A stretch of 64,000 bases of DNA, from NCBI RefSeq assembly GCF_014652935.1, contig NZ_BMZT01000010.1, positions 56,716 to 120,715 of the forward strand, given 5' to 3'. Origin of the DNA: Luteimonas padinae. GTDB taxonomy: Bacteria; Pseudomonadota; Gammaproteobacteria; Xanthomonadales; Xanthomonadaceae. Both the position numbers and the translations under genes were made by a program. The notes under the pieces are model-generated. The model made no database searches, had not been told where the DNA came from, and saw nothing but the letters and a program-made list of their open reading frames with translations. Shown in pieces: positions 1 to 12,845 of the stretch (the stretch's first letter is position 1; each line of letters begins with the position of its first letter).

Positions 1-1
1 A

Positions 2-2383
2 GGCTCAGCGGTGGCGTCGCGCAGGGGCACCACCGCCCCGGCCCGCGCGCGTCCGCCAGGGCCTGATGCGATCGAACGCCTCGCGGCCCGGGTGAAGCGC
101 TGGTTCACCGAGGGCAACGTGCCGGTCAAGGTGGGCGTGCTGGTGCTGCTGGCCGGTGTGGCCGCGCTGCTCAAGTACGCCAGCGACCAGGGCTGGCTGA
201 CGCTGCCCATGGGCCTGCGCCTGGCGGGCATCTCCGCGGCGGCACTGGCGGCGCTGGCCTTCGCCTGGCGCAAGCGCGAACGCCACCGCAGCTTCGCGCT
301 GGCGGTCCAGGGCGGTGCCATCGGCGTGCTGCTGCTGGTGGTGTTCGCGGCGTTCAAGCTGTATGGCCTGATGCCCGCGGGCCTGGCCTTCGCCGCCAGC
401 GTGGCCCTGGTGGCGGCGCTGGGCGTGCTGGCGGTGCTGCAGGATTCGCGCACCCTGGCGGTGCTCGGCATCCTCGCCGGCTTCATGGCGCCGATCTGGC
501 TGTCGACCGGCAGTGGCAACCACGTGGTGCTGTTCTCGTACTACGCGCTGCTCAATGCGGCGATCTTCGCCATTGCCTGGCTGCGACCCTGGCGCGAGCT
601 CAACCTGCTCGGCTGGGCCTTCACCTGGGGCATCGGCGTGGCCTGGGGCGTCCTGGCCTACGCGCCTTCGAAGTTCGCGAGCACCCAGCCCTTCCTGCTG
701 CTGTTCTTCGCCTTCTACCTGCTGCTGCCCGTGCTGCATGCGCGCCGGCGGCCGCCGGAGCGGCGCGACGTGGTCGATGGCTGCCTGCTGTTCGGCACGC
801 CGCTGGTCGCGTTCGTGCTGCAGTCCGCGCTGCTCGAGGGCGATGGCCGGACGCTGTCGGGCATCGCCATGGCGCTGGCTGCGGTCTATGCCGCGCTGGC
901 GTGGTGGCAGCGCCGCGGCCCGCACGCGGTGCTCGCGGAGGCCTACATGCTGCTGGCTGCCGGCTTCGCCACCCTGGCCGTGCCGCTGGCGCTGTCGGCG
1001 CGGGCCACGGCGGCGGTTTTCGCGGTCGAGGGCGCGGGGCTGGTGTGGCTCGGGCTGCGCACTGGACGCAGGCTGCCGCGCTGGAGCGGCGCGGGACTGC
1101 AGCTCGCGGCGGCGCTCGCGTTCCTTGTCGGCATGGAACAGGCGGTGGCTGCGACCGCCGTGCTGCTCAACCCGGTGTTCGCCGGCGCGCTGCTGATCGC
1201 GGTCGCCGGCTTCGCCAGCGCCTGGTGGCTGCGTGGTGCGGGTCGCGATGGCCATGCGCTGCTGCTGTACGGCTGGGGCCTGGCCTGGTGGGCGGGTGCG
1301 ATCCTCAACGAGGTCGTGGTGCACCTGCCCGCGGCGCAGCGTCCCGATGCTCTGGTCGCGGCCCTGGCGCTGACCGCCCTGTGTGCGGCGCAGGCGCAGC
1401 GCCGGCGTGCGGCGCCTGCGCTGGCGCTGACGGTGCTGGCGGCCTTCGCGCTGGCCGCGCCGCTGGCGCTCGCGCAGGTGGAGGCCCGTGGGCAGCCGCT
1501 GGCGAGCTGGGGCGCTGCGGCCTGGCTGCTGTTCGCGGCCTGCGGCCTGCGCAGCCTGGCCTGCCTGCGCCGGGAAGGCGGTCTGGCGGCGGTATGGGCG
1601 CAGGCGGCATGGTGGCTGCTGTGGGCGCTGGTGCTGTCGCTGTCGGCCTGGCAGTCCGCGCAGTCCCTGCAGCTAGGCGGAGGCTGGTGGCTGGCGCTGT
1701 CGGCCCTGCCGTGGCTGGCCCTGCTCGCGGTGCAGCAGCTCCGCTGGCGCTGGCTGCGGCCGCCGCTGGGCGAAGCCTTCGACATCGCCCGCGGTCCGCT
1801 GGCGGCGCTGCTGCTGGCCGTGGTGGGTGGGGGCTGGCTGCTGGCGCTGCGGCAGGCCGGGGACAGCGCACCGCTGCCGTGGATGCCCCTGCTCAATCCC
1901 CTGGACCTGGTGCAGCTGGCCGCGCTGGCGCTGTTCGCGCGCTGGCTCTGGTCGCCGGACGTGGCGGCGGAGTTCGCGCGCCGGCGGGTGGCGCTGCTGT
2001 CGGCGGCGGGCTTCCTGCTGGTGACCTGCATCACGTTGCGCGGCGTGCACCACTGGGGTGGCGTGGCCTGGAGCGAAGCGATGTGGTCGACCAGCCTCGC
2101 GCAGACGGCGCTGACCCTGGTCTGGAGCGTGCTCGGCGTGGCCGGCTGGATCGCGGGCTCGCGCCGCGGCCAGCGCACCCTGTGGCTGGCCGGTGCGGTG
2201 CTGATGGGCGTGGTGCTGGCCAAACTGGTGCTGTTCGACCGCCAGCACCTGGGCGACCTGCTTGGCATCGGCTCGTTCATCGCTTACGGCCTGCTGTGCA
2301 CGATCGTGGGCTGGTTCGCGCCGGCGCCGCCGCGCACGCTGCTGGACGCGGACGCGGGCGACGCCGGGATGGCCGACGCGTAG
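2..2383 (+). CDS. DUF2339 polytopic membrane protein (5' end outside window)
   Basis: The reading frame is open to the left edge, so the gene probably begins upstream; the first in-window start is a GTG at 11. The visible protein is almost entirely hydrophobic Ala/Leu/Trp-rich helices, more than twenty by eye. It opens with the stretch GNVPVKVGVLVLLAGVAALL followed by KYASDQGW, which matches the entry to the membrane part of DUF2339 proteins. Family members usually carry a further N-terminal coiled-coil or proline-rich segment, consistent with truncation here. The function of the family is unknown; it is an inner-membrane protein. The gene converges on the minus-strand frnE/RDD pair, with only 37 bases between the stops. 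Family call is by remembered pattern; start unresolved. Confidence 0.75.
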   Translation, partial: GSAVASRRGTTAPARARPPGPDAIERLAARVKRWFTEGNVPVKVGVLVLLAGVAALLKYASDQGWLTLPMGLRLAGISAAALAALAFAWRKRERHRSFALAVQGGAIGVLLLVVFAAFKLYGLMPAGLAFAASVALVAALGVLAVLQDSRTLAVLGILAGFMAPIWLSTGSGNHVVLFSYYALLNAAIFAIAWLRPWRELNLLGWAFTWGIGVAWGVLAYAPSKFASTQPFLLLFFAFYLLLPVLHARRRPPERRDVVDGCLLFGTPLVAFVLQSALLEGDGRTLSGIAMALAAVYAALAWWQRRGPHAVLAEAYMLLAAGFATLAVPLALSARATAAVFAVEGAGLVWLGLRTGRRLPRWSGAGLQLAAALAFLVGMEQAVAATAVLLNPVFAGALLIAVAGFASAWWLRGAGRDGHALLLYGWGLAWWAGAILNEVVVHLPAAQRPDALVAALALTALCAAQAQRRRAAPALALTVLAAFALAAPLALAQVEARGQPLASWGAAAWLLFAACGLRSLACLRREGGLAAVWAQAAWWLLWALVLSLSAWQSAQSLQLGGGWWLALSALPWLALLAVQQLRWRWLRPPLGEAFDIARGPLAALLLAVVGGGWLLALRQAGDSAPLPWMPLLNPLDLVQLAALALFARWLWSPDVAAEFARRRVALLSAAGFLLVTCITLRGVHHWGGVAWSEAMWSTSLAQTALTLVWSVLGVAGWIAGSRRGQRTLWLAGAVLMGVVLAKLVLFDRQHLGDLLGIGSFIAYGLLCTIVGWFAPAPPRTLLDADAGDAGMADA

Positions 2384-2420
2384 GCGGGCGGCCGCGCCTG
2401 AGCGCGCCCGCCGCGCCGGC

Positions 2421-3107
2421 TCAGGCCTCGCAGCCCTCGGGGCCGCAGCGGCCGCCGTCGTCCTGGCCGGCGGCCGGGGGCGGCGCCAGTTCGCGCAGCA
2501 CGTCGGCCAGGGCCTCGGGCGGATGCGCGCCCTGGATGCCTTGGCGGCCGTCGATGACGAAGGTCGGCACCGCGCGGATGCCCATCGCCTGCGCGCGGCC
2601 GAGCGCGGCGCGCACTTCGGCCAGGCCCTCGTCGGAATCGAGCATCGCGCGCACCCGCGCCGCGTCGAGTCCGCCTTCGGCGCCCGCCGCGGCCAGCACC
2701 TCCGGATCGGCCAGGTTGCGGCCCTCGGCGAAGTGGGCGCGGAACAGGGCCTCGCCCACGGCATCGGCGTCCCCCTCGCGCGCGGCCAGCCACATCAGGC
2801 GGTGGCCGGGCAGGGTGGTCACGCGGACCTGGCCGCGGTCGAAGTCCATCGGCAGGCCCTCGGCGCGCGCCGTGTCCTGGGTCTGCGCGAGGATCTCGCC
2901 GGCGCGCCCGGCGCCGCCGAACTTCGCGGCATAGGCTTCGCGCAGCGGAACCGGCGTCGCGTCGGCCCCGGGGTCGAGCAGGAAGGGGTGCCAGTGGATC
3001 TCGACCGGCGGCGCGTCGTCGCCGAGCAGCTCCAGCGCGCGCCGCAGGCGGTGCTTGCCGATCCAGCACCAGGGGCAGACCAGGTCGGACCAGATGTCGA
3101 TGCGCAT
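2421..3107 (-). CDS. DsbA-family oxidoreductase, FrnE type
   Basis: A 228-residue thioredoxin-fold protein beginning MRIDIWSDLVCPWCWIG, with the redox motif C11-P-W-C14 close to the N-terminus. This layout (no signal peptide, CPWC at once, then an all-helical insert) is typical of the FrnE/2-hydroxychromene isomerase-like branch, which acts in the cytoplasm and has been linked to oxidative stress tolerance in other bacteria. The conserved cis-proline region is seen as RAVPTFVIDG near residue 180. The C-terminus ends CGPEGCEA, adding a second cysteine pair seen in some FrnE proteins. It starts 5 bases after the stop of the RDD gene on the same strand, so the two are very probably co-transcribed. 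Confidence 0.85.
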   Translation of the reverse strand: MRIDIWSDLVCPWCWIGKHRLRRALELLGDDAPPVEIHWHPFLLDPGADATPVPLREAYAAKFGGAGRAGEILAQTQDTARAEGLPMDFDRGQVRVTTLPGHRLMWLAAREGDADAVGEALFRAHFAEGRNLADPEVLAAAGAEGGLDAARVRAMLDSDEGLAEVRAALGRAQAMGIRAVPTFVIDGRQGIQGAHPPEALADVLRELAPPPAAGQDDGGRCGPEGCEA

Positions 3108-3112
3108 GCGGA

Positions 3113-3616
3113 TCAGCCCCTGTTCTTCGGTTCGTGGACCATGCGCGTACCCGCGGCGCGGTCGTGCCAGGTCAGGCGGTCGCGGTCGATCCAGGCCCAC
3201 CAGAAGCCCAGGCCGCCGGCCGCCAGCGACAGCGTGGCCACCGCGTAGCGCCGCCACAGCGTCGACCACGGCAGCGTCGCGCCGTCGGCGGAGGCCACGC
3301 GCAGCCGCCACGGGCGCAGGCCCAGGGTCTGGCCGCCGCGGCGCCAGCTCACCGTCGCGTAGGCGCCGGTGACCAGCCAGCAGCACAGCCACAGCAACCA
3401 CTGCAGCGCGCTCCAGGGTTCGATGTTCTCGCGCGGGGCGTGGCCGGCCAGGGTGTAGCCCAGCGCGAACAGGAAGCCGAGCAGGAACCACAGCGACAGC
3501 ACCGGCAGCAGGTCGTACAGCATCGCCAGCAGGCGCTTGCCGATGTGGGCGCCGACGCCGGCGCTGCCGGTGGCCGGCGGAAGGGTGTCGTGCGGGGCGT
3601 TCGCGTCCATCGCCAC
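3113..3616 (-). CDS. RDD family membrane protein
   Basis: A 167-residue protein with the RDD-domain pattern: KRLLAMLYDLLPVLSLWF in the first membrane helix, a second helix around residues 72-90, then GGQTLGLRPWRLRV and a last helix near residue 135 followed by DRLTWHDRAAGTRMV. RDD proteins are small inner-membrane proteins of mostly unknown function; a few have been tied to ion transport. Two ATG codons (3616 and 3610) are possible starts, and I kept the longer. It is the first gene of a two-gene minus-strand unit with the FrnE-type oxidoreductase and is divergent from xerD across 41 bases. Confidence 0.85.
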   Translation of the reverse strand: MAMDANAPHDTLPPATGSAGVGAHIGKRLLAMLYDLLPVLSLWFLLGFLFALGYTLAGHAPRENIEPWSALQWLLWLCCWLVTGAYATVSWRRGGQTLGLRPWRLRVASADGATLPWSTLWRRYAVATLSLAAGGLGFWWAWIDRDRLTWHDRAAGTRMVHEPKNRG

Positions 3617-3644
3617 AGGATAGCCGCCGCGCCGCGCGCGCCGC

Positions 3645-3650
3645 TAAGCT
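3645..3650 (+). promoter_or_regulatory. -10 element of xerD (possible leaderless start)
   Basis: TAAGCT preceded by GC fits the GCTANAAT-like -10 pattern seen before several genes in this window. It lies only 7 bases before the xerD ATG, so transcription would begin at or next to the start codon and the mRNA may be leaderless. No Shine-Dalgarno sequence is visible. No good -35 is seen. Confidence 0.35.
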
Positions 3651-3657
3651 GGCGGCG

Positions 3658-4626
3658 ATGACCGCGACCACGCCCGCAGAGCTCCGCGCCCGCGTGCATG
3701 CGCTGCCGCCGCTGCGCGATGCCGACGCCCGCGCGATCGAGGGTTTCATCGACGCCTGGTGGGCCGAGTCCGGCGCCGCGCGGCAGACGCTGGACAGCTA
3801 CCGCCGCGACCTGCAGGGGTTCGCGCGCTGGCGCGATCGCGGCGACATCACCGGCGCCGACCGCGCCGGCCTGTTCGACTACCTGGCCTGGCGCAGCCGC
3901 GAGGGCTGGTCGCCGCGCAGCAATGCGCGCCTGCTGTCGGCGCTGCGCGCGTTCTACGGCTGGCGCCTGCGCCAGGGCCTGCGCGCGGACGATCCGACCG
4001 CGCTGCTGGAGCCGCCGCGGCTGCCGCGGCTGCTGCCCAGGGCGCTGTCGGAGCGCGAGGTCGAGCGCCTGCTCGAAGCCCCGGCCGTCGAGGCCGCGGA
4101 GGGGCTGCGCGACCGCACCATGCTCGAGCTGATGTACGCCTGCGGGCTGCGCGTGAGCGAGCTGGTGGAACTCCCGGCCAACGGCGTGAACCTGCGCCAG
4201 GGCGTGCTGCGCATCACCGGCAAGGGCGGCCGCGACCGCCTGGTGCCGCTGGGCGAGGAGGCGCGCGACTGGCTCGAGCGCTATCTCGCCCGGGCGCGGC
4301 CGGCGCTGGCGGGCGGCAGGCCGGTGCCGGGCGACGCGCGCGGCGAGGCGCCGCTGTTCATCGACGCGCGGCGCAGGGCGCTGTCGCGGCAGGCGTTCTG
4401 GTCCACGGTCAAGCGCCACGCCGCCGCGGCCGACATCGATCCCGGCAAGGTCAGCCCGCACGGCCTGCGCCACAGCTTCGCCACCCACCTGCTCAACCAC
4501 GGCGCCGACCTGCGCTCGCTGCAGATGCTGCTGGGCCACAGTTCGCTGTCCACCACCCAGATCTACACCCTGGTGGCGCGCGAGCAGCTCAAGCAGCTGC
4601 ATGCCCGCCACCACCCGCGTGCCTGA
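3658..4626 (+). CDS. xerD: Site-specific tyrosine recombinase XerD
   Basis: XerD works with XerC at the dif site to resolve chromosome dimers at cell division. The protein has 322 residues: an N-terminal SAM-like core-binding domain (about 25-110) and a C-terminal catalytic domain (about 130-310). All catalytic residues are present: R165 in CGLRVSEL, K189 in GKGGRDR, H268 and R271 in HGLRHSF, H294 in LLGHSS and nucleophile Y303 in TTQIYT. The end HARHHPRA and the segment FATHLLNHGADLRSLQMLLG match XerD better than XerC. It is a single gene, divergent from the RDD gene and followed by a GC hairpin before dsbC. The call is firm; the start follows the only in-frame ATG near the proposed -10. Confidence 0.95.
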   Translation: MTATTPAELRARVHALPPLRDADARAIEGFIDAWWAESGAARQTLDSYRRDLQGFARWRDRGDITGADRAGLFDYLAWRSREGWSPRSNARLLSALRAFYGWRLRQGLRADDPTALLEPPRLPRLLPRALSEREVERLLEAPAVEAAEGLRDRTMLELMYACGLRVSELVELPANGVNLRQGVLRITGKGGRDRLVPLGEEARDWLERYLARARPALAGGRPVPGDARGEAPLFIDARRRALSRQAFWSTVKRHAAAADIDPGKVSPHGLRHSFATHLLNHGADLRSLQMLLGHSSLSTTQIYTLVAREQLKQLHARHHPRA

Positions 4627-4656
4627 AAGCCCGCGCAACGCTCCGCGGCGGCGACC

Positions 4657-4673
4657 GGCCCCGCGACGGGGCC
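4657..4673 (+). terminator. GC hairpin after xerD
   Basis: GGCCCCG, loop CGA, CGGGGCC: a perfect 7-bp stem 30 bases after the xerD stop and ahead of the dsbC start. It has no U-tract, so it is a weak or factor-assisted terminator at best. Confidence 0.4.
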
Positions 4674-4679
4674 CCGTGC

Positions 4680-4685
4680 GAGAAT
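4680..4685 (+). promoter_or_regulatory. Putative -10 of dsbC
   Basis: GAGAAT followed by GC, in the same GNGAATGC context found before rsmI. It would give a leader of about 45 bases before the preferred dsbC start at 4735. No clear -35 is seen. Confidence 0.3.
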
Positions 4686-4734
4686 GCGGCCTTTGGCGCC
4701 GTCGCCCGGTGCCGCCCCCGGATCGAGACCGCGA

Positions 4735-5580
4735 ATGAAGTCCCTGCTTCCCCTGCTGCTCTGCGCCGTCAGCCTCACCGCCTGCGCCCAGGCCCCCGAC
4801 AGCGCCGCCGGCGTTGGCACCGCGGCCGCGCCCGCGTCGTCCCAGGGCCTGGCCCAGGCCGCCGAGGGTTCGGTGGACGAGCGCGCGATCCAGGCGCTGC
4901 AGTCGATCAATCCGCGCATCGAGGTCGACCACGTCGGCCCGGCGCCGCTGCCGGGCTTCCGCGAGGCGGTGGTTGGCGGCCAGGTGGTCTACATCAGCGA
5001 CGACGGCCGCTACCTGCTGCAGGGCGCGCTGTACGACGTGGTCGAGAAGAAGGACCTCAGCCAGGCCGGCATGGCCGAGGTGCGCCGCAGGCTGCTGGCC
5101 ACGATCCCGGCCTCGGAGCGCATCGTGTTCGCGCCGGAAAACCCGGTGCACACGGTGAGCGTGTTCACCGACGTCGAGTGCGGCTACTGCCAGAAGCTCC
5201 ACGAGGACATCGCCGAGTACAACCGCCTCGGCATCGCCATCGAATACCTGGCCTTCCCGCGCATGGGGCCGGCCAGCGAGGGCTTCGCCAAGATGGTCTC
5301 GGTGTGGTGCGCGGCCGACCGCGGCGCGGCGCTGACCGCCGCCAAGGAAGGCCGCAAGGTCCAGTCGGGCAGCTGCACCAATCCGGTGGCGCGCCACTAC
5401 GACATCGGCCGCCGCGTCGGCCTGACCGGCACCCCGATGATCGTCACCGAAGACGGCACGCAGATGCCGGGCTACATGCCGCCGGCCGACCTGCGCGCGG
5501 CGCTGGACGAACTGGCGGCCGACGCCGCTCCGGCCGAAGCCACCCCGGCGCAGGCCGACGGCGCCGCAGGCAGCCGCTGA
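4735..5580 (+). CDS. dsbC: Thiol:disulfide interchange protein, DsbC/DsbG family, predicted lipoprotein
   Basis: A periplasmic disulfide isomerase candidate that would rearrange wrong disulfides in exported proteins. From the preferred start the protein has 281 residues: a signal sequence ending in the lipobox L14-T-A-C17, a low-complexity Ala-rich spacer, the N-terminal DsbC dimerisation domain (about 48-115), then the thioredoxin-like domain with the active site C149-G-Y-C152. A second cysteine pair (VWCAADR and GSCTNP) and the TGTPMIV cis-proline loop are as in DsbC. The C-terminal 25 residues are an Ala/Pro-rich tail. A longer frame starts at 4684, but it would bury the signal sequence. 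The lipobox suggests membrane anchoring, unlike soluble E. coli DsbC. Confidence 0.88.
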   Translation: MKSLLPLLLCAVSLTACAQAPDSAAGVGTAAAPASSQGLAQAAEGSVDERAIQALQSINPRIEVDHVGPAPLPGFREAVVGGQVVYISDDGRYLLQGALYDVVEKKDLSQAGMAEVRRRLLATIPASERIVFAPENPVHTVSVFTDVECGYCQKLHEDIAEYNRLGIAIEYLAFPRMGPASEGFAKMVSVWCAADRGAALTAAKEGRKVQSGSCTNPVARHYDIGRRVGLTGTPMIVTEDGTQMPGYMPPADLRAALDELAADAAPAEATPAQADGAAGSR

Positions 5581-5619
5581 GCCCCGCGGGCCGGGCCGCG
5601 CGCGGCCGCCCGGCTTCGC

Positions 5620-5625
5620 TACAAT
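5620..5625 (+). promoter_or_regulatory. -10 element of purL
   Basis: TACAAT in the context GCTACAATGGC, 31 bases before the purL ATG. The same GCTACAATG word recurs before glyA and secA. The -35 region is GC-rich and not recognisable. An operator for PurR could not be seen. Confidence 0.5.
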
Positions 5626-5656
5626 GGCGGGCCCGTTTCCACGGTCGAATCCGGAC

Positions 5657-9619
<3,963 letters not shown>

Positions 9620-9638
9620 ACCCGCCGAAACGTCTCCG

Positions 9639-9765
9639 TGTAGGAGCAGCTACAGCTGCGACCCGCCCCGCGCCCCCTCCCTGTAGGAGCAGCTACAGCT
9701 GCGACCCGCCCGGTTTCCATGGAGAGCGTCGCAGAGCGATCGCAGCTGTAGCTGCTCCTACAGGG
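9639..9765. repeat. Cluster of three REP-like palindromes
   Basis: Two direct copies of the GTAG-headed element (9639-9666 and 9682-9709: TGTAGGAGCAGCTACAGC followed by TGCGACCCG) and one inverted copy (about 9738-9765) fill the gap between purL and gspE. Each has an internal stem, AGC(A/G)GCT with its complement, around a short loop. The second and third face each other and could pair into a larger hairpin, which may act as a terminator for purL. At least fourteen such elements occur in this window, some as GCGGCT/AGCCGC variants. Confidence 0.9.
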
Positions 9766-9798
9766 AAGGCGGGCGCACCGGAAGGCGAGCGCACCAGG

Positions 9799-9826
9799 TT
9801 GGCGAGGCTCCGGCGTTTGCTACAGT
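9799..9826 (+). promoter_or_regulatory. Promoter of the T2SS operon
   Basis: TTGGCG (9799-9804), a 16-base spacer and TACAGT (9821-9826) in the GCTACAGTGC context, 31 bases before the gspE start. It lies just after the REP cluster and is the only promoter-like signal I see ahead of gspE-gspD. Confidence 0.5.
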
Positions 9827-9857
9827 GCTGGGCCCTTCCGGACAGCCGTCGCACCGA

Positions 9858-11573
9858 ATGAACGCCGCCGCGGAACAGACCACCGGGACCGCCGGCGCCG
9901 ACGAGCGCATCGTCGCCGCGCTGCTCGACAAGGGCCGCCTGAAGGATGCCGACCTCGGCCGCGCGCGGCGCCTGCAGGAGGAGACCGGCGGCAGCCTGCT
10001 CGCCCTGCTGGGCCGGCTGGGGCTGGTGTCGGAACGCGACCACGCCGAAACCTGTGCCGCCGTGCTCGGCCTGCCGCTGGCCAGCGCCAAGGACATGCCC
10101 GAGCTGCCGCCCGAGGGCGTGGCGCTGGGCGTGCGCTTCATGACCCAGTTCCACGTCGTGCCGGTGGCCGAGGGCGACAGCGTCGTCGACGTGCTCGCCG
10201 CCGATCCGCAGGACCCGTACGCGCTCGACGCCGTGCGCCTGGCGACCGGCAAGGACGTGCGCGCGAGCGTCGCGATCCGCTCCGAGATCTCCGACCTGAT
10301 CGAACGCTGGCACGGCCAGGGCCGCAGCGCGATGGGTGCGATCGTCGAGACCGCCGAGGGTGAGGGCGGGGACATGGACGACGTCGAGCACCTGCGCGAC
10401 CTGGCCAGCGAGGCGCCGGTGATCCGGCTGGTGAACCTGGTGATCCAGCGCGCGGTGGAGCTGCGGGCGTCCGACATCCACGTCGAGCCGTTCGAGAACC
10501 GCCTGAAGGTGCGCTACCGCGTCGACGGCGTGCTGGAGGAGGGCGAGAGCCCGCCCACCAATCTGACCGCCGCGGTGATCAGCCGCATCAAGATCATGGC
10601 CAAGCTCAACATCGCCGAGCGCCGCCTGCCGCAGGACGGCCGCATCATGCTGCGCGTGCAGGGCAAGGAGCTCGATCTGCGCGTCAGCACCGTGCCCACC
10701 GCGCACGGCGAGAGCGTGGTGATGCGCCTGCTCGACCGCGAGACGGTGGTGTTCGATTTCCACCGCCTGGGCTTCACCGACGAGTTCCTGCCGCGCTTCG
10801 AGCAGGTGCTGAAGCAGCCGCACGGCATCCTGCTGGTCACCGGCCCCACCGGCTCGGGCAAGACCACCACGCTGTACACCGCGCTGTCGAAGCTCAACCA
10901 GCCGACGGTGAAGATCATCACCGTCGAGGACCCGGTCGAATACCAGATCGAGGGCATCAACCAGATCCAGGCCAAACCGCAGATCGGGCTCGATTTCGCC
11001 AACGCCCTGCGCTCGATCGTGCGCCAGGACCCGGACATCATCATGATCGGCGAGATGCGCGACCTCGAGACCGCGCGCATCGCGATCCAGTCCGCGCTCA
11101 CCGGCCACCTGGTGCTGTCGACGCTGCACACCAACAACGCCGCCGGCGGCATCACCCGCATGCTCGACATGGGCGTCGAGGACTATCTGCTGACCTCGAC
11201 CATCAACGGCATCCTCGCCCAGCGCCTGGTGCGCCGGCTCGAGCCCACGCACGCCGAGCGCTACCCGGCCTCGCCGGAAGAGATCGCGAAGTTCGACCTG
11301 CGGCGCTTCCAGCCCGAGGGCGAGATCTTCCTGTACCGCCCGCGCGGTTCGGCGATCGCGCCCACCGGCTACCTGGGCCGCACCACCATCGTCGAGTTCC
11401 TGGTGATGGACGACGCCCTGCGCCGCGCGGTGATGCGCCACGCCGGCATGGGTGAACTCGAACAGCTCGCGCGCGAGGCCGGCATGCAGACCATGTACGA
11501 GGACGGCATCCGCAAGGCGCTGGCCGGCCAGACCACGATCGAGGAAGTCCTGCGCGTCACCGAGGACGCCTGA
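9858..11573 (+). CDS. gspE: Type II secretion system ATPase GspE (XpsE)
   Basis: Cytoplasmic hexameric ATPase that powers pseudopilus assembly. The 571-residue protein has an N-terminal GspE/PilB domain (about 15-150, contacts GspL), then the ATPase with Walker A GPTGSGKT (329-336), the Asp box around ITVEDPVEY, Walker B IIMIGEMRD (394-402) and the His box STLHTNN. The C-terminal tetracysteine zinc module found in Klebsiella PulE and Vibrio EpsE is missing: there are no cysteines after residue 430. I recall the same absence in Xanthomonas XpsE. The start at 9858 is preferred to 9825, which would overlap the -10. It is the first gene of the operon, with gspF 2 bases behind. Confidence 0.95.
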   Translation: MNAAAEQTTGTAGADERIVAALLDKGRLKDADLGRARRLQEETGGSLLALLGRLGLVSERDHAETCAAVLGLPLASAKDMPELPPEGVALGVRFMTQFHVVPVAEGDSVVDVLAADPQDPYALDAVRLATGKDVRASVAIRSEISDLIERWHGQGRSAMGAIVETAEGEGGDMDDVEHLRDLASEAPVIRLVNLVIQRAVELRASDIHVEPFENRLKVRYRVDGVLEEGESPPTNLTAAVISRIKIMAKLNIAERRLPQDGRIMLRVQGKELDLRVSTVPTAHGESVVMRLLDRETVVFDFHRLGFTDEFLPRFEQVLKQPHGILLVTGPTGSGKTTTLYTALSKLNQPTVKIITVEDPVEYQIEGINQIQAKPQIGLDFANALRSIVRQDPDIIMIGEMRDLETARIAIQSALTGHLVLSTLHTNNAAGGITRMLDMGVEDYLLTSTINGILAQRLVRRLEPTHAERYPASPEEIAKFDLRRFQPEGEIFLYRPRGSAIAPTGYLGRTTIVEFLVMDDALRRAVMRHAGMGELEQLAREAGMQTMYEDGIRKALAGQTTIEEVLRVTEDA

Positions 11574-11575
11574 TC

Positions 11576-12793
11576 ATGCCGCTGTACCGCTACAAGGCCC
11601 TCAACGCGCGCGGCGAGACGCTCGAAGGCCAGATGGAGGCGGGCAGCGACGCCGAGGTGGTGCTGCGCCTGCAGGAGCAGGGCCACCTGCCGGTGGAGGC
11701 GAAGCTGGCCAGCGAAGGCGGCGGCGGAAGCAGCCTGAAGACGCTGTTCAAGCCCAAGGCGTTTTCCGGCGAGCGGCTGGTGCAGTTCACCCAGCAGCTG
11801 GCGACCCTGCTCGGCGCCGGCCAGCCGCTCGACCGCGCGCTGACCATCCTGCTCGACCTGCCCGAGGACGAAGCCGCCCGGCGCACCATCGCCGACGTGC
11901 GCGACCAGGTGCGCGGCGGCACTTCGCTGTCGGCCGCGCTGGAGCGCCAGCACGGCACTTTCTCGCGCCTGTACATCAACATGGTCCGCGCCGGCGAGGC
12001 CGGCGGCACCCTGCAGGACACGCTGCAGCGCCTGGCCGACTACCTGGAGCGCTCGCGCGCGCTGCGCGGCCGGGTCATGAACGCGCTGATCTATCCCGTC
12101 ATCCTGATCGTGATGGTGGGCCTGGCGCTGCTGTTCCTGCTCGGCTACGTGGTGCCGCAGTTCGGCGTGATGTACGAGAGCCTGGACGCGGAGCTGCCGT
12201 TCTTCACGAAGATCGTGCTCGGCCTGGGCGAATTCGTGCGCGACTGGTGGATCGTGCTGCTGGCGGTGCCCTCGCTGGCGGCGCTGTGGTTCGACCGCCG
12301 CCTGCGCGATCCCGCCTTCCGCGCCCGCTTCGACGAATGGATCCTGGGCCGCAAGCTCGCCGGCGGCCTGGTCGCGCGCATCGAGACCGCACGCCTGGCC
12401 CGCACCCTGGGCACGCTGCTGAAGAACGGCGTGCCGCTGATCGCCGCCATGGCGATCGGCCGCAACGTGCTCGGGAACCGCGCGCTCGCCGCCGATGTCG
12501 AAGCCGCGGGCGAGGAGGTCAAGAACGGCGTCGCGCTGTCCACGGCACTGGCGCGCAACAAGCGCTTTCCCCGGCTGGCGCTGCAGATGGTGCAGGTCGG
12601 CGAGGAGTCCGGCGCGCTCGACGCGATGCTGCTCAAGACCGCCGACACCTTCGAGGCCGAGACCGGCCAGGCGCTGGACCGCATGCTGGCCGCGCTGGTC
12701 CCGGTGATCACCCTGCTGCTGGCGGTGGTGGTCATGGTGGTGATCCTGGCGGTGCTGGTGCCGATCTACGACCTCACCAATGTCATAGGCTAG
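11576..12793 (+). CDS. gspF: Type II secretion inner-membrane platform protein GspF
   Basis: Polytopic platform protein around which the pseudopilus is built. It has 405 residues with the two duplicated GspF domains: the first around 70-195 (FTQQLATLLGAGQPL), the second around 270-395 (ARTLGTLLKNGVPLIAAM). Three membrane helices are visible near 170-190, 222-240 and 375-400. The start MPLYRYKALNARGE is the standard family N-terminus. It is 2 bases behind gspE, so probably translationally coupled. Confidence 0.95.
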   Translation: MPLYRYKALNARGETLEGQMEAGSDAEVVLRLQEQGHLPVEAKLASEGGGGSSLKTLFKPKAFSGERLVQFTQQLATLLGAGQPLDRALTILLDLPEDEAARRTIADVRDQVRGGTSLSAALERQHGTFSRLYINMVRAGEAGGTLQDTLQRLADYLERSRALRGRVMNALIYPVILIVMVGLALLFLLGYVVPQFGVMYESLDAELPFFTKIVLGLGEFVRDWWIVLLAVPSLAALWFDRRLRDPAFRARFDEWILGRKLAGGLVARIETARLARTLGTLLKNGVPLIAAMAIGRNVLGNRALAADVEAAGEEVKNGVALSTALARNKRFPRLALQMVQVGEESGALDAMLLKTADTFEAETGQALDRMLAALVPVITLLLAVVVMVVILAVLVPIYDLTNVIG

Positions 12794-12845
12794 GGGCATG
12801 CCCGGCCCGCGCGGCCTCCCACACTTTCCAGTCAGGCAGGAATCC

